From positions 1 to 64,000 of the forward strand of contig QNQO01006973.1 in assembly GCA_003290165.1 (NCBI GenBank): a DNA stretch of 64,000 nt. The letters are read 5' to 3'. Source of the DNA: Berberis thunbergii (lineage: Eukaryota; Streptophyta; Magnoliopsida; Ranunculales; Berberidaceae). The position numbers were made by a program, and so were the translations under genes. Below the pieces are notes generated by a model. The model searched no databases. It saw only the letters and a list, made by a program, of their open reading frames with translations, and was not told where the DNA came from. Below, piece after piece: positions 43,143 through 54,043 of this stretch. Each line of letters begins with the position of its first letter. Position 1 is the stretch's first letter.

Positions 43143-43770
43143 GTCCAACAGCTTGTTCAATGAGGTGTTCTTCAACACTCGACAGTGTTTACTGAGGTGT
43201 ACTTGTTGGTGATCAGTGTACCCTGGAGGACGAGTCTTAATTGTTTATTTTTTGATATATTTGTGTCCTTTATCAATTGAATGGTTTTTCACTGCTACTT
43301 GAACTGCTTCGTTTAGTTGTGTTCTTGCTTTCACAATTTCTGTTGGTTATTTGGTGAATCGTATTTAATTATTGTTCTGCAATGCAGTTGAATCACAGCT
43401 GAAGTTCATCAGCCTATTGACCCATGATGAGATTAAAAAACAAGAGATCCTTGAGAAGTATATGTCTGAGGTGAATTGTATATTTACTTATTCATACGAT
43501 ATTATGAATTTTTGGTTTACTTTATTGATGCGACATTGGGAAATGCAAAATGGGCTTTGCAAAAGCAATATCATAAAGTTTAAACAATTTACTCATGATT
43601 CTTTGGTCATCCAGTGAATCATGCTAGAGGATGGGATTTTATTGTGGCTCAAAATACTAGAATACGACTATCAAGTATCATAAGGTTTGGATGAGTTACT
43701 CTTGCTTGTTGATCCAAACAGGCCTTTCACCTTTCATTTTTGGTTGACACTGACCCTGACTTACAAACAG

Positions 43771-43909
43771 GCCTTATTGCAGTCTGAAAAAAGAGAGCTG
43801 ATGAAGCAGAAAAAAAATGTGCGGAAGCTCAAAATTATAGTAGAGAAAGGTGTAAGAAGCTACAAGAAGCTGAAGAAAAAGTTCATCAACTTCAGGAATC
43901 TTTGGGAAG
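43771..43909 (+). pseudogene. Captured class XI myosin coiled-coil exon
   Basis: The exon lies between an acceptor (TTACAAACAG) and a donor (GGAAG|GTATGC). It encodes ALLQSEKR, then after a 2-bp shift ADEAEKKCAEAQNYSRERCK, KLQEAEEKVHQLQESLGR. This heptad-rich sequence matches the tail coiled coil of plant myosin XI heavy chains (LLQSEKRAADEAEKRC...KLEETEKKVQQLQESL). In the host the motor moves organelles along actin; here one exon alone is present, frameshifted at its start. Confidence 0.82.
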
Positions 43910-45168
43910 GTATGCTATAACCTGATTTTATGCTGGCATACAATATACATTTTTTTCAGTCCCTGCATGCATAACTAATTTTAATCATGCCTAAGTGACT
44001 GGGACGCTATGGTAAAAAAGACGATGTCTTGGGAAATAAGTCATATCTTTGTTTCATGAGAAGTTGAAATTATACCATTATGTAAATTTGCTATGGATTG
44101 ATAAAGAGGCATGATGATTCCATGGTATTTATGTGGAATGCCTAACTACAGCGGCTTGTTGCCTACTGGAATGACTCTAAAGAATTAAATTTCTCTCAGA
44201 GAGATGATGAAAAAATAGCAAAAACAATTGTGTTCAGAACAATATTAAACGAACTTTTTTATTGATTGATGTGAAACAGTAAAAGACTGCCTCTAGGTAT
44301 AATTCTTTGTAATTTCTATGATTTTTACCATGCACCTTTAGGTATAATTCTTTGTAATTTCTATGATTTTTATGTCTTTAGGGACAAAACTCTGTGGTGG
44401 AGATGGCAGCTTTACACATTTGATTGGAAGGGGGTTACTCATTTATTTTTCTGCAAATGGCTTACCATGTCACCTACAGGTATGTACAAGCCATTTGTTC
44501 CAAATACTCTTTGGAGGATCCGCGACATGTTAGAGACAAACTATTTCAACACAATAATAGGTCGATAAACCCTGAAGGCAAAATTAGGTTTTCCTTTATC
44601 TTTTAGCTGTGAGTGAAAGCAAATGGTGAAGTTTCGTCTCAAGAGAATTGTTCAAAGAATTCTACTACTCAGCTTCATCCTCATTCAGCTTCAAATGTCG
44701 CTTCTATGCCTGAATTATAAAGTTGCGATTATCTTTTTGCTTTTTTTTTTTTCAAAAGCCTTCACCGCTAAAAAGAGAAGAGGGCATTGAAATCCAGTAT
44801 TATAGAAGAGAATGATCCTAACTCAGCTTCTCAAGAAGTTCTTGAGAAGACCAAGCACCTCAAATGACCTTACATCGAGGACCAAAGATCTTGTGTTGGA
44901 AATGCTGCATCATCGGAAAACCATGGATCTTCACGTCTTTATCTCCCCAAACCTCCCCGAGTTTGCATACTTCATTTGCAGCTGAATCCTCATGTTGTGA
45001 TGACATCTGTTACTCGTAGAGAACACTTATAGATTTTTTTGCTTGAGGTGGTAGTTTAAGTTCTTTGTGAAATGCTTATTATTTCATTATGCAGGATTTG
45101 AGAAGTTACCTTTTTGTTATTCCTCAGGCTGTGGCACTTACTTTCTTCCATATCTTGAATTGTAACAG
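43910..45168. other. CACTA-2 interior between captured exons
   Basis: No exon identified with confidence. A directly repeated AGGTATAATTCTTTGTAATTTCTATGATTTTT pair lies at about 44296 and 44340. Coding-like but unassigned patches occur at 44390-44600 and 44790-44960. Confidence 0.4.
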
Positions 45169-45252
45169 GCCTTGTTTCCAGATGCTTCTTATGGAGTTGA
45201 TAGTGGAGGCGTTCTGCGAGTTATTCCCAAACTTACATACGAGGAATTCCAG
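45169..45252 (+). pseudogene. PREP1: Captured presequence protease exon fragment
   Basis: After the acceptor TTGTAACAG, 28 codons read ALFPDASYGVDSGG, VLRVIPKLTYEEFQ, then GTTGGG. This matches the block 'LFPDNTYGVDSGGDP..IPKLTFEEFK' of plant presequence proteases (M16C metalloproteases that degrade targeting peptides in mitochondria and plastids). It lies after the zinc-binding site, so no catalytic residues are present. It is one exon only, in the same orientation as the myosin exon. Confidence 0.78.
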
Positions 45253-46480
45253 GTTGGGTCCTCTTTTGATTGACCTCTTTCATTTAATTTCTTTTTTTCT
45301 GAAGAGGACATTTTTCATTTTGTTGTCATTGTATTCATGATGTTCTATTCTGGATTTATGATATTCTATCGTTATTATGGTCATTATCTTATGATCTATC
45401 ATTTAGATGGTCGTTATCCTATATGGTTTATGTAAGTGGTCAATCAAAGTTGAACTTGATCTTGTTGTCTGCCTATGATTGAAAACCCTTGATAACCATC
45501 TGAGTTTTCCTTGTCGAACGGATATTGTTAGAGTAGTCACCTCATCTGTTTGGGGATTTTGTTTCACTTAGCTATGGAATTTTTTATGAGATGAGTGGTT
45601 GGTCTCTTTTCTTTCCAGACATAAGTTCATGAACACAAGAACATACATGGATACACCTCGTCACAATGAGTCTCTGATTGACCTCTTATACTATTATAAC
45701 CACTTGTACCTGGGGATTAGCAATCTAGGGCCTGCATTGTAAAGTGTTTATTATAAGTTTGCTACGTACAGTTACTTTTTTTTTCCATCCCGCTAATAAC
45801 ATTGGCAAAGTAAGTCATTTTAACTTGTCCTTTTCATTTGAAATGTTTTCAACTATGCAATTTCTTTTCTTTCCATTGATCAGTGAAGGAGACGACAAGG
45901 AATGGTATTGACTAAGAAAATTTGATTTTGTCCATGCTTTGAGTTTCTTGGAATTGGTGTTCTGTTTAGATCAGCTATTTATTTCTTGTTTTTTGCTTTA
46001 ACAGTTTTTTGGCTGCCACTTGACATACAATTGTTTATAAATTGTCAGACTTCAAGGGCATTCCATTTCAGGCTTTTCTGATGAGCAATCTTAAGACTAA
46101 ACTTAGATAGCTTAATCTTGGCCAGTAGCTTACTGATGAGCTCAAAGTCGGTGAGGCCGTGTAGACAACGCCCATGAGACAACCATTGTACAACTTCGAT
46201 TTTGGTTGTTAGATGCAACAATTTGTAACAATTTTAATTTGTATTTTTCTTCTGGATCATGTATAATATTTTGATTTTGAAATGAAATTAAAGTTCCCCT
46301 TAATGTATGATGATGGTATCATATGAGTTTAGTTTCGTTTCATTTATATTTGATTTTTGATTTGAGTCTAAAAATTGTAGTGCATATGTTGGATAGATTA
46401 TCTGCACCCAATGAAAAGAAAACACTATAGGTTGAAAAATGTGATTTTTATATGGTAAAAAAATTTGAATTATCAAAGAG
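45253..46480. other. CACTA-2 interior, right part
   Basis: T-rich sequence without recognised exons. It may include introns and untranslated pieces of the captured genes. Confidence 0.35.
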
Positions 46481-46484
46481 AATT

Positions 46485-46790
46485 TAGCGGCGGTTGCAAA
46501 TCGTCGCTAAAAGGAAAAAAGTAGGATTGTTCATCGAATTTTGTCGACGGTTTATAACCGTCGCTATATAGTATTTAGCGACGGTTATATAGCGACGGTT
46601 ATAAACGTCGCTACATTGAACCGTCGCTATATAGTATTTAGCGACGGTTATGCCAGCGGTTGCTTAAAACCGTCGCTGAATGACCTAGTGACGCCTTTAT
46701 TAGCGGCGGTTGGCCAAGCGTCGCTGTATTATTTAGCGACGGTTCTGACCGTCGCTAAATACCTTTGGCCACCGTCGCTAAATTACTATT
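46485..46790. repeat. CACTA-2 right subterminal repeat cluster
   Basis: About a dozen copies of TTTAGCGACGGTT or its complement AACCGTCGCTAAA in both orientations, closely spaced. This is the typical transposase-binding region next to a CACTA end. Confidence 0.85.
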
Positions 46791-47084
46791 TTCTTGTAGT
46801 GGCATATGTGGAACGTCAAATCATACATAAGCAAATACAATCACTAAGAACAATGGCATCATATAAACAAGGATAGGATAGACATATCATGTATGGCAAA
46901 TAAATGAAATCCAAAACATTCACGTGCTTATTAACATAGTATAATATAATTCAAAAATACTGACAAACATAAATAAAGAGAGTTCATATCTTAATCCTAA
47001 TTATCCATGCATACGCAAATTAAACTCAGAGGGCACAGGCCATGAGTCATATCATAGTTTGAAACTGGGAATGAAAAGGCAAAT

Positions 47085-47475
47085 ATACTAGAAGATCAAG
47101 TGGCTACTTATCCTTGTGATAGTTGTCTATGAAGTCCATGTTCACTCCCTTGAACCTTACTACCTCTGTAGGTGCAGTATATTGTTCAATGCATGATCTG
47201 CCTCTGATCTAGGCCTCTGCAATCGCCTATTTAGCATTTGCAGCTACATACTCCTTTTTTTGCATCTTTCTATTTCTACTTGAGATCATTTTTTACACGA
47301 GCTTCATCTCGTAAGAGAAATGATGCATACTTTTTTGCTTGACCTACTTGGCTACTTTAGAGGGGTCTTCAACAAACCCATCTTGGTATGCTTCTTCATC
47401 GTTATCCTCTAGTTCCATTAGCTAAAATTCATTATGCTCCTTTTGATTTTCATCTCACTCGAACCTTTCAAAAAC
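47085..47475 (-). pseudogene. Unidentified minus-strand gene remnant, downstream part (split by Copia-2)
   Basis: Directly after the Copia-2 target duplication the minus strand continues in frame from 53879-54043: VFERFE, stop, DENQKEHNEF, stop, MELEDNDEEAYQDGFVEDPS, KVAK, later RNRKMQKKEYVAANAK and FKGVNMDFIDNYHKDK. It is charged and Lys/Glu/Asp-rich. Several stops show it was decaying. I do not recognise the family. Confidence 0.42.
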
Positions 47476-47480
47476 ACTTC

Positions 47481-48433
47481 TGTTGCAAATTTGGTTTTTC
47501 AAAAAATAAAAATAAATCTGTGTTTACTTGGTTTTGAACCCTGGACCTCCCTCTCCTATTTTGATCTTTGAACCACTCTCTATTTTATATTCTCATATCT
47601 ACTATATATCCCTTTGAGGTAGAGTATATAAGAAGATAGTTAGGACTTGGGTTTGGACCTCTTGGGGGTACCACTCTTTTATGAGGAGGGGAGAGATAGG
47701 CCCTCACACCCGCCGCCGTCCGATCGATCGGGCGGGTTGGGTTGGGTTGGATCATTTAGAAAGCAAAACATTTTTTTTGCTGAAATTTTTATCAATTTCT
47801 AAAGAGGACTGAGTCCAAACGGTCTCTCAAGACCACGTCTTGGCTCCGTGATTTTTGGCGAAAAAATCCGCCACCATATCTTCTCCACAACCCACGACTT
47901 GATCTAGCCAATGAATCTAGACTCTATCTCGTTTTTCGATTGTATGATTTCTAACTATAAATACCATCTCTTTGTTTAGAGTTTAAAGTATAAAAAGAAA
48001 GAAACACAATACAGTTTATGCAAACGATTTTAGCTTTCAGTTTATGCTTTGTGAAGAGTTCTTGCAAACAGTTTTTCGAGTTTCGAGTTTCTGCTTCCAC
48101 CAAACAGTTTTCGTACAGAGATTATTGCAAACAGTTCTAGCTTTCTTTGTTAATGCTTCTTGTTTGATGTTGTTTTATTTCCTGGTGATTCCGAGCAAAT
48201 AAAGTTATTAAGGGTGATTTGTATACCGTTCAATTATTGTGCAATTTTGAACGAGACAGAGATTCTGGGCTGTTTTATCCTGTGGACGGCGGGGCTACGA
48301 AACTGCATGCACAATTTTGGGCAGAGCCGCGAAACGTCTTAAAGAGAGCGACCTAGTCCGCGACTCAACCCAAGCAAAATTGGTACAATCGTTCATTCCT
48401 TTTAAATTCGAATTTACAGCATATTTTCCAACA
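47481..48433 (+). repeat. Copia-2 5' LTR
   Basis: 953 bp. A TATA box (TATATAAG) lies at 47625-47632. The CACTTTCTC-like U3/R region is followed by repeated TTTTCGAGTTTCGAGTTT and GCAAACAGTT words. It differs from the 3' LTR mainly by scattered substitutions and a GGGTT-repeat length change near 47735. Confidence 0.95.
47625..47632 (+). promoter_or_regulatory. Copia-2 LTR TATA box
   Basis: TATATAAG in the 5' LTR; the same box is at 53058-53065 in the 3' LTR. It is the likely core promoter for the element's RNA. Confidence 0.6.
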
Positions 48434-48461
48434 ATTTTAAGATGGTATTTCAGTGTCTGCC
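48434..48461 (+). other. Copia-2 primer-binding region
   Basis: TGGTATTTCAGTG begins 10 bases after the LTR end. It keeps TGGTAT of the initiator-Met tRNA site (TGGTATCAGAGC) but diverges after that. Confidence 0.5.
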
Positions 48462-50839
48462 ATGAATTCAATTACTGAAATTGCTGCTAAAGACCTTAAT
48501 AGGCCCTTTCGTTTTGAGGGCCAACACTTTAAAAGATGGAGACAAAAGATGTTTTTTCTAACAACGCAAAAGGTTGCATATGTTTGTGATACTGAAAAAC
48601 CAACAATGCTTGCTGAACCTACTGAAACCCAAACTAAAGAATTAGACCGTTGGATTGAAACGATTTTTTATGTAAAAATTTTATCCTGAATGGTCTGTCT
48701 GGTGATCTTTATGATTATTACTGTACTGAACAAACTGCAAAAGATATTTGGGAAGCCCTTAAAAAGAAATATGAGACTGAGGAGGCTGGCACAAAGAAAT
48801 ATGCTGTCAGTCGCTATCTAAAATTTCAAATGACTGATGATAAGTCTGTGGAAACCCAATCACACGAGCTTCAAAAGATTGCTCATGAAATTATATCTGA
48901 GGGAATGACTTTAGATGAGCAATTTCAAGTAGCTGTTGTGATAGACAAATTGCCCCCTAGCTGGAAAGATTTTAAGAATGTCCTTAGGCATAAAACTAAA
49001 GAGTTTTCCCTAGAAAGCCTAATAACCCGACTTCGTATTGAGGAGGAAGCCAGGAAACAAGATCAGAAAGAGGAAGTTCTGATTATTTCAAACCATAAGA
49101 AGTCTACCCCTGTTTCTCTGAAACCCAATGGAAAGACAATGAAAACTCAGAATAACAATAAAAACCGGAACTATCAGAATCGGAACCAGCAGAACCGGAA
49201 CAATCAGAACCGCAACCATCAGAATCAGAATCCTCCGCGAAATCAGAATGGACAGAAACATCCCTCTAAGAATGATTCAGCACAGTTCCTTTGCTACACC
49301 TGTGGTAGGCCAGGGCATATGGCCAGGAACTGCCGGAATGGATCTCGTCCTGCACCTCATGCGAACCTAACCGAAGACCAACTTATTGCCATGATCTCTG
49401 AGATCAATTTTGTTGGTGGATCCGAGGGATGGTGGGTCGACACTGGTGCTTCTCGACATGTCTGCTATGATCGAGGAATGTTCAAGTCCTATTCTGAAGC
49501 TGAGGACAAGAAAGTGTTGTTGGGTGATTCCCACTCCACTATAGTTGCTGGAACCGGAACAGTAGAACTGAAGTTTACCTCTGGAAAAACAGTTATCCTG
49601 AAAGACGTCTTGCATACTCCAGAGATGAGAAAGAATCTAGTATCTGGTTTTCTTCTGAACAAGGCTGGGTTTACTCAAATTATAGGGGCTGATTTATATA
49701 CCATCACAACGAATAATGCATTTGTGGGGAAAGGGTATGCTACTGATGGGATGTTTAAGTTAAATGTTGAAGTGAATAAAATTTCTAATTCTGCTTACAT
49801 GTTGTGCACTTTTAATATCTGGCATGCTAGACTTTGTCATGTTAATAAACGTATTATTAAAAACATGAGTAACTTAGGACTAATTCCAAAATTGTCCTTA
49901 AATGATTTTGAAAAGTGCAACTATTGTAGTCAAGCTAAGATAACCAAAACACCACATAAATTTGTAGTTAGAGAATCTGAACCGTTAGATTTGATACACT
50001 CAGATATATGTGAACTTGATGGTATCTTGACTAGAAATGGAAAACGTTATTTTATTACGTTTATTGATGACTGCTCTGATTATACTTTTGTTTATTTAAT
50101 GAAAAATAAAAGTGATGCCTTTGACATGTTTAAATTATTTTTGACTGAAGTTGAAAATCAATATAATAGAAAGATTAAGAGACTTAGGAGTGATAGAGGC
50201 ACTGAGTATGATAGCAGTACTTTCATAGAGTTCTATAATTCTCAAGGGATTATTCATGAAACAACTGCACCCTATTCTCCTGAGATGAATGACAAAGCTG
50301 AAAGGAAAAATAGAACTCTTACCGAGTTAGTAGTTGCCATAATGCTTAACTCCGGTGCTGCATCGCACTGGTGGGGAGAAATTATCTTGACAGTCTGTTA
50401 TGTGCTAAATAGAGTCCCCAAATCGAAAAGCAAAACATCGCCCTATGAAATTTTGAAAAATAGACAACCAAACCTGTCTTATTTGAAAACTTGGGGTTGT
50501 TTAGCTTATGTTAGAATTCCTGATCCTAAAAGGAACAAGCTTGCTAGTAGGGCATATGATTGCGTATTAATAGGATACGCCATGAATAGCAAAGCTTATA
50601 GATTCTATAATCTTAAAGATCAAGTTATTATAGAATCAAACGACGTTGACTTTTATGAAGATAAATTTCCTTTTATTTCGAGGAATAGTGGGGGTACATC
50701 ATCATACAACGTACCTTTGCTCAGGGTTAATGAAAATATTAAAGCCACAGAATCTGAGCCAAGAAGAAGTAAACGGAAACGATCTTCTAAAAACTTTGGC
50801 CCGATTATTATGTCTTTTCAGTCGAAGAGGATCCCTTAG
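48462..50839 (+). pseudogene. Copia-2 gag, protease and integrase
   Basis: Gag starts at ATG 48462 (MNSITEIAAKD, FRFEGQHFKRWRQKM). A frameshift at about 48655-48670 changes frame; it then stays open to 50839. Counting residues from ATG 48830: an Asn/Gln/Arg-rich stretch at about 106-145, a zinc knuckle CYTCGRPGHMARNC at about 155, protease WWVDTGASRH at about 201, the integrase HHCC zinc finger at about 332-368 (HARLCH...CNYC), and the catalytic triad D392 (HSDIC), D455 (SDRGTEYD) and E491 (AERKN), with the usual 35-residue D-E spacing. It ends in a Lys/Arg-rich tail at a stop where RT should continue. Confidence 0.95.
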
Positions 50840-52370
50840 TTTTCAAGAGGCCCTATCCTCTATAGATGCCAATTTTTGGGAAGAAGCTATCGATGATGAA
50901 ATGTATTCTCTTGAGTCTAACAGAACCTGTCACTTAGTTGATTTGCCACCTGGTTGTAAGACAATAGGATGTAAATGGGTATTTAAGAAGAAATTGAAAC
51001 TCGATGGTAATGTTGACAAGTTCAAGGCTCGTCTCGTAGCCAAAGGGTATAGACAGAGAGAAAATGTTGATTTCTTTGACACATATTCTCCTGTAACCAG
51101 GATTACATCTATTCGAGTGTTAATTTCTCTTGCTGCAATACATAACCTAGTTTTGCACCAAATGGACGTTAAGACTGCGTTTCTTAATGGCGATTTGGAA
51201 GAAGAAATTTACATGGACCAACCTGAAGGTTTTGTTATTCCAGGACAAGAACATAAAGTTTGCAAACTAGATAAGTCACTTTACGGTTTGAAACAAGCTC
51301 CAAAACAATGGCATGAAAAATTTGATAATCTTGTTATCGCACATGACTTTAAAGTGAACGAAAGTGACAAATGCATTTACTATAAAGATGAAAATGGCAT
51401 TTGCACCATAATATGTCTGTATGTGGATGACTTACTTATCTTTGGTTCTAATATCCATGCCGTGAATAAAGTGAAAGCTTTATTGTGTGCAAACTTTGAT
51501 ATGAAAGACCTTGGAGAAGCGAGTGTAATCCTTGGTATCAAGATTACTAGGTCTGAAAAGGGAATTTCTTTGGATCAATCTCACTATATCGAGAAGATCC
51601 TAAATAAATATAATTACTCTGACTGTAAACCTGCATGTACTCCTTTTGACTCTAGTGTAAAGTTGTTCAAGAACACCGGTGACGGTGTTAGACAATCTGA
51701 GTATGCGAGCATCATTGGTAGTCTCAGATATGCTACCGATTGCACTAGACCCGACATAGCTTACGCTGTTGGATTACTATGCAGATTTACAAGTAGACCT
51801 AGTATAGAGCATTGGCATGCAATTGAACGGGTCATGAGGTACCTGAAGAGGACTAAGAACCTCGGATTATATTATCAGAAGTTTCCCACTGTCCTTGAAG
51901 GATATAGCGATGCTGATTGGAACACCCTTTCAGATGACTCCAAAGCCACCAGTGGCTATATTTTCAATATAGCTGGTGGGGCTGTTTCTTGGAAATCTAA
52001 TAAACAGACCATTTTGGCACAGTCCACGATGGAGTCAGAGATTATAGCACTAGCCACGGCTAGTGAAGAAGCGGGTTGGTTGAGAAACCTGCTATCAGAG
52101 ATCCCTTTATGGGAAAGACCGATTCCAGCTGTCTTGATCCATTGCGATAGTACCGCGGCTATTGCAAAAATACAGAACCGTTATTATAACAGCAAGAAAC
52201 GACAAAAACGTCGTAAGCACAGCACAGTTAGAGAGTTTCTATCTATTGGTGCTGTGAGAGTGGATCATGTACGAACTGATGCGAACTTGGCTGATCCTTT
52301 GACGAAAGGATTAGCTAGAGAGAAGGTTTTCAAAACCTCGAAAGGAATGGGACTATTGCCCTTAGTTTGA
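50840..52370 (+). pseudogene. Copia-2 reverse transcriptase and RNase H
   Basis: Continues pol in a different frame: about two frame changes separate integrase from RT near 50800-50850. It is then open to the stop at 52370. Motifs: [70 protein letters not shown] and the active site [11 protein letters not shown] (about 51415). RNase H follows with [48 protein letters not shown] and [15 protein letters not shown]. All catalytic residues are visible. The upstream frame breaks are the only evident lesions. Confidence 0.95.
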
Positions 52371-52913
52371 TGAGTTATTCACGATGGTAACCCAACCTAT
52401 AGACTGGAGATCCCAAGAAATAGGTTCAATGGGTAATAACAAGTCGTGAATGATATGATGTGAATCATGCTGACAAAATAGCAATCCCATTCCTAGATTA
52501 AAAGCATGAATTCCTGAAGAGATAGTAGGATGAGTTTAAAAACTCTTAATGAGGTCTATACTCTATGTGGAGTGGAGTACCTAGCTACAGGAGTACTCTT
52601 GATAGACTCACCTAAGTGATTGTGGAAGTTTGGCCGCTTCCTATGGAATTTGTGGGTAAAATTCCTAGAGCCTTCACTACACTGGGATATACGTGCATGG
52701 CCGTAAAGCACGGGCTTTTTAGACTTCACCCTGGTAAGGCTGTGCGTGTAATGTCTGTTAGAGATAGAGTTCAAAACTACGAGTTACTCTAGTATATTCT
52801 AAAGCATGAACACTACGCAAGAGTTCAAGTCGAAAGACACTTTTGTTTATGCACAATCTTATATTTTAAAGATTGCTCGATGGAAATTGTTTTTAAAAAT
52901 CCACATGGGGGAT
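52371..52913 (+). other. Copia-2 3' UTR with polypurine tract
   Basis: Non-coding leader to the 3' LTR. It ends in CCACATGGGGGAT (52901-52913), a short polypurine tract immediately before TGTTGC. Confidence 0.75.
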
Positions 52914-53878
52914 TGTTGCAAATTTGGTTTTTTAAAAAATAAAAATAAATCTGTGTTTACCTGGTTTTGAACCCTGGACCTCCCTCTCCTATTTTGATCT
53001 TTGAACCACTCTCTATTTTATAGTCCCATATCTACTATATATCCCTTTGAGGTAGAGTATATAAGAAGATAGTTAGGACTTGGGTTTGGACCCCTTGGGG
53101 GTACCACTCTTTTATGAGGAGGGGAGAGATAGGCCCTCGCGCCCGCCGTCGCCTCCGTCCGGTCGGGCGGGTCGGGTTGGGTTGGGTTGGGTTGGATCAT
53201 TTAGAAAGCAAAACATTTTTTTTGCTGAAATTTTTATCAATTTCTAAAGAGGACTGAGACCAAACGGTCTCTCAAGACCATGTCTTGGCTCCGTTATTTT
53301 TGGCGAAAAATCCGCCACCATATCTTATCCACAACCCACGACTTGATCTAGCCAATGAATCTAGACTCTATATCGTTTTTCGATTGTATGATTTCTAACT
53401 ATAAATACCATCTCTTTGTTTAGAGTTTAAAGTATAAAAAAAAGAAACACAATACAGTTTATGCAAACGATTTTAGCTTTCAGTTTATGCTTTGTGAAGA
53501 GTTCTTGCAAACAGTTTTTCGAGTTTCGAGTTTTTGCTTCCACCAAACAGTTTTCGTACAGAGATTATTGCAAACAGTTCTAGCTTTCTCTGTTAATGCT
53601 TCTTGTTTGATGTTGTTTTATTTCCTGGTGATTCCGAGCAAATAAAGTTATTAAGGGTGATTTGTATACCGTTCAATTATTGTGCAATTTTGAACGAGAC
53701 AGAGATTCTGGGCTGTTTTATCCTGGGGACGGCGGGGCTACGAAACTGCATGCACAATTTTGGGCAGAGCCGCGAAACGTCTTAAAGAGAGCGACCTAGT
53801 CCGCGACTCAACCCAAGCAAAATTGGTACAATCGTTCCTTCCTTTTAAATTCGAATTTACAGCATATTTTTTCCAACA
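52914..53878 (+). repeat. Copia-2 3' LTR
   Basis: 965 bp, collinear with 47481-48433. It includes the same TATATAAG box and the GGGTTGGGTTGG run (longer here). Short ORFs found in both LTRs are duplicates, not genes. Confidence 0.95.
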
Positions 53879-54043
53879 ACTTCTCCCATATTTTTTCAGT
53901 TCTCATAGACCGATTTTTTCAAATTGTCGTTTTGAACTTTCACATTCTTTTTCCTCGTCACTCACAAGATCATCTATAATCTTTGTTTTCTTTTCAATGT
54001 ACAACTTCTTAAATATCTTGAAACTTGATTTGTTTGATGCCAT
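53879..54043 (-). pseudogene. Unidentified minus-strand gene remnant, N-terminal part (split by Copia-2)
   Basis: An ATG at 54043 opens MASNKSSFKIFKKLYIEKKT, KIIDDLVSDEEKECESSKRQ, FEKIGL, stop, ELKKYGRS. It is exactly 55 codons up to the copia border, in frame with the downstream part. The acidic/basic composition hints at a nuclear or coiled-coil protein, but I make no assignment. Copia-2 cut it once it was already carrying a stop. Confidence 0.45.

Larger units (their letters stand above)
41881..46801. mobile_element. CACTA-2: non-autonomous CACTA element with captured exons, 4.9 kb
   Basis: Ends CACTACAAGAAATAGG and, inverted, CACTACAAGAAAATAG, the canonical CACTA terminus. The target duplication is GCA at 41878-41880 and 46802-46804. 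Subterminal GCGACGGTT/AACCGTCGC units crowd 41905-42030 and 46485-46790. No transposase is seen. The interior contains exon fragments of a class XI myosin and a presequence protease on the plus strand, a signal-peptide-like ORF, and a tiny hAT footprint. Confidence 0.92.
47481..53878 (+). mobile_element. Copia-2: complete Ty1/copia retrotransposon, 6.4 kb
   Basis: LTRs 47481-48433 and 52914-53878 (TGTTGCAAATTTGG ... TTCCAACA) are nearly identical, and the target duplication ACTTC is perfect (47476-47480 and 53879-53883). Between them lie gag, protease, integrase, RT and RNase H on the plus strand, in copia order. It is the youngest large element in the window by LTR similarity, yet frameshifts in gag and before RT make it non-autonomous. 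Confidence 0.96.

Noticed and set aside
48160..48342. ORF starting MFDVVLFPGDSEQ, repeated at 53603-53785
   Set aside because: Both copies lie inside the two LTRs of Copia-2; the duplication is the LTR, not a conserved gene.
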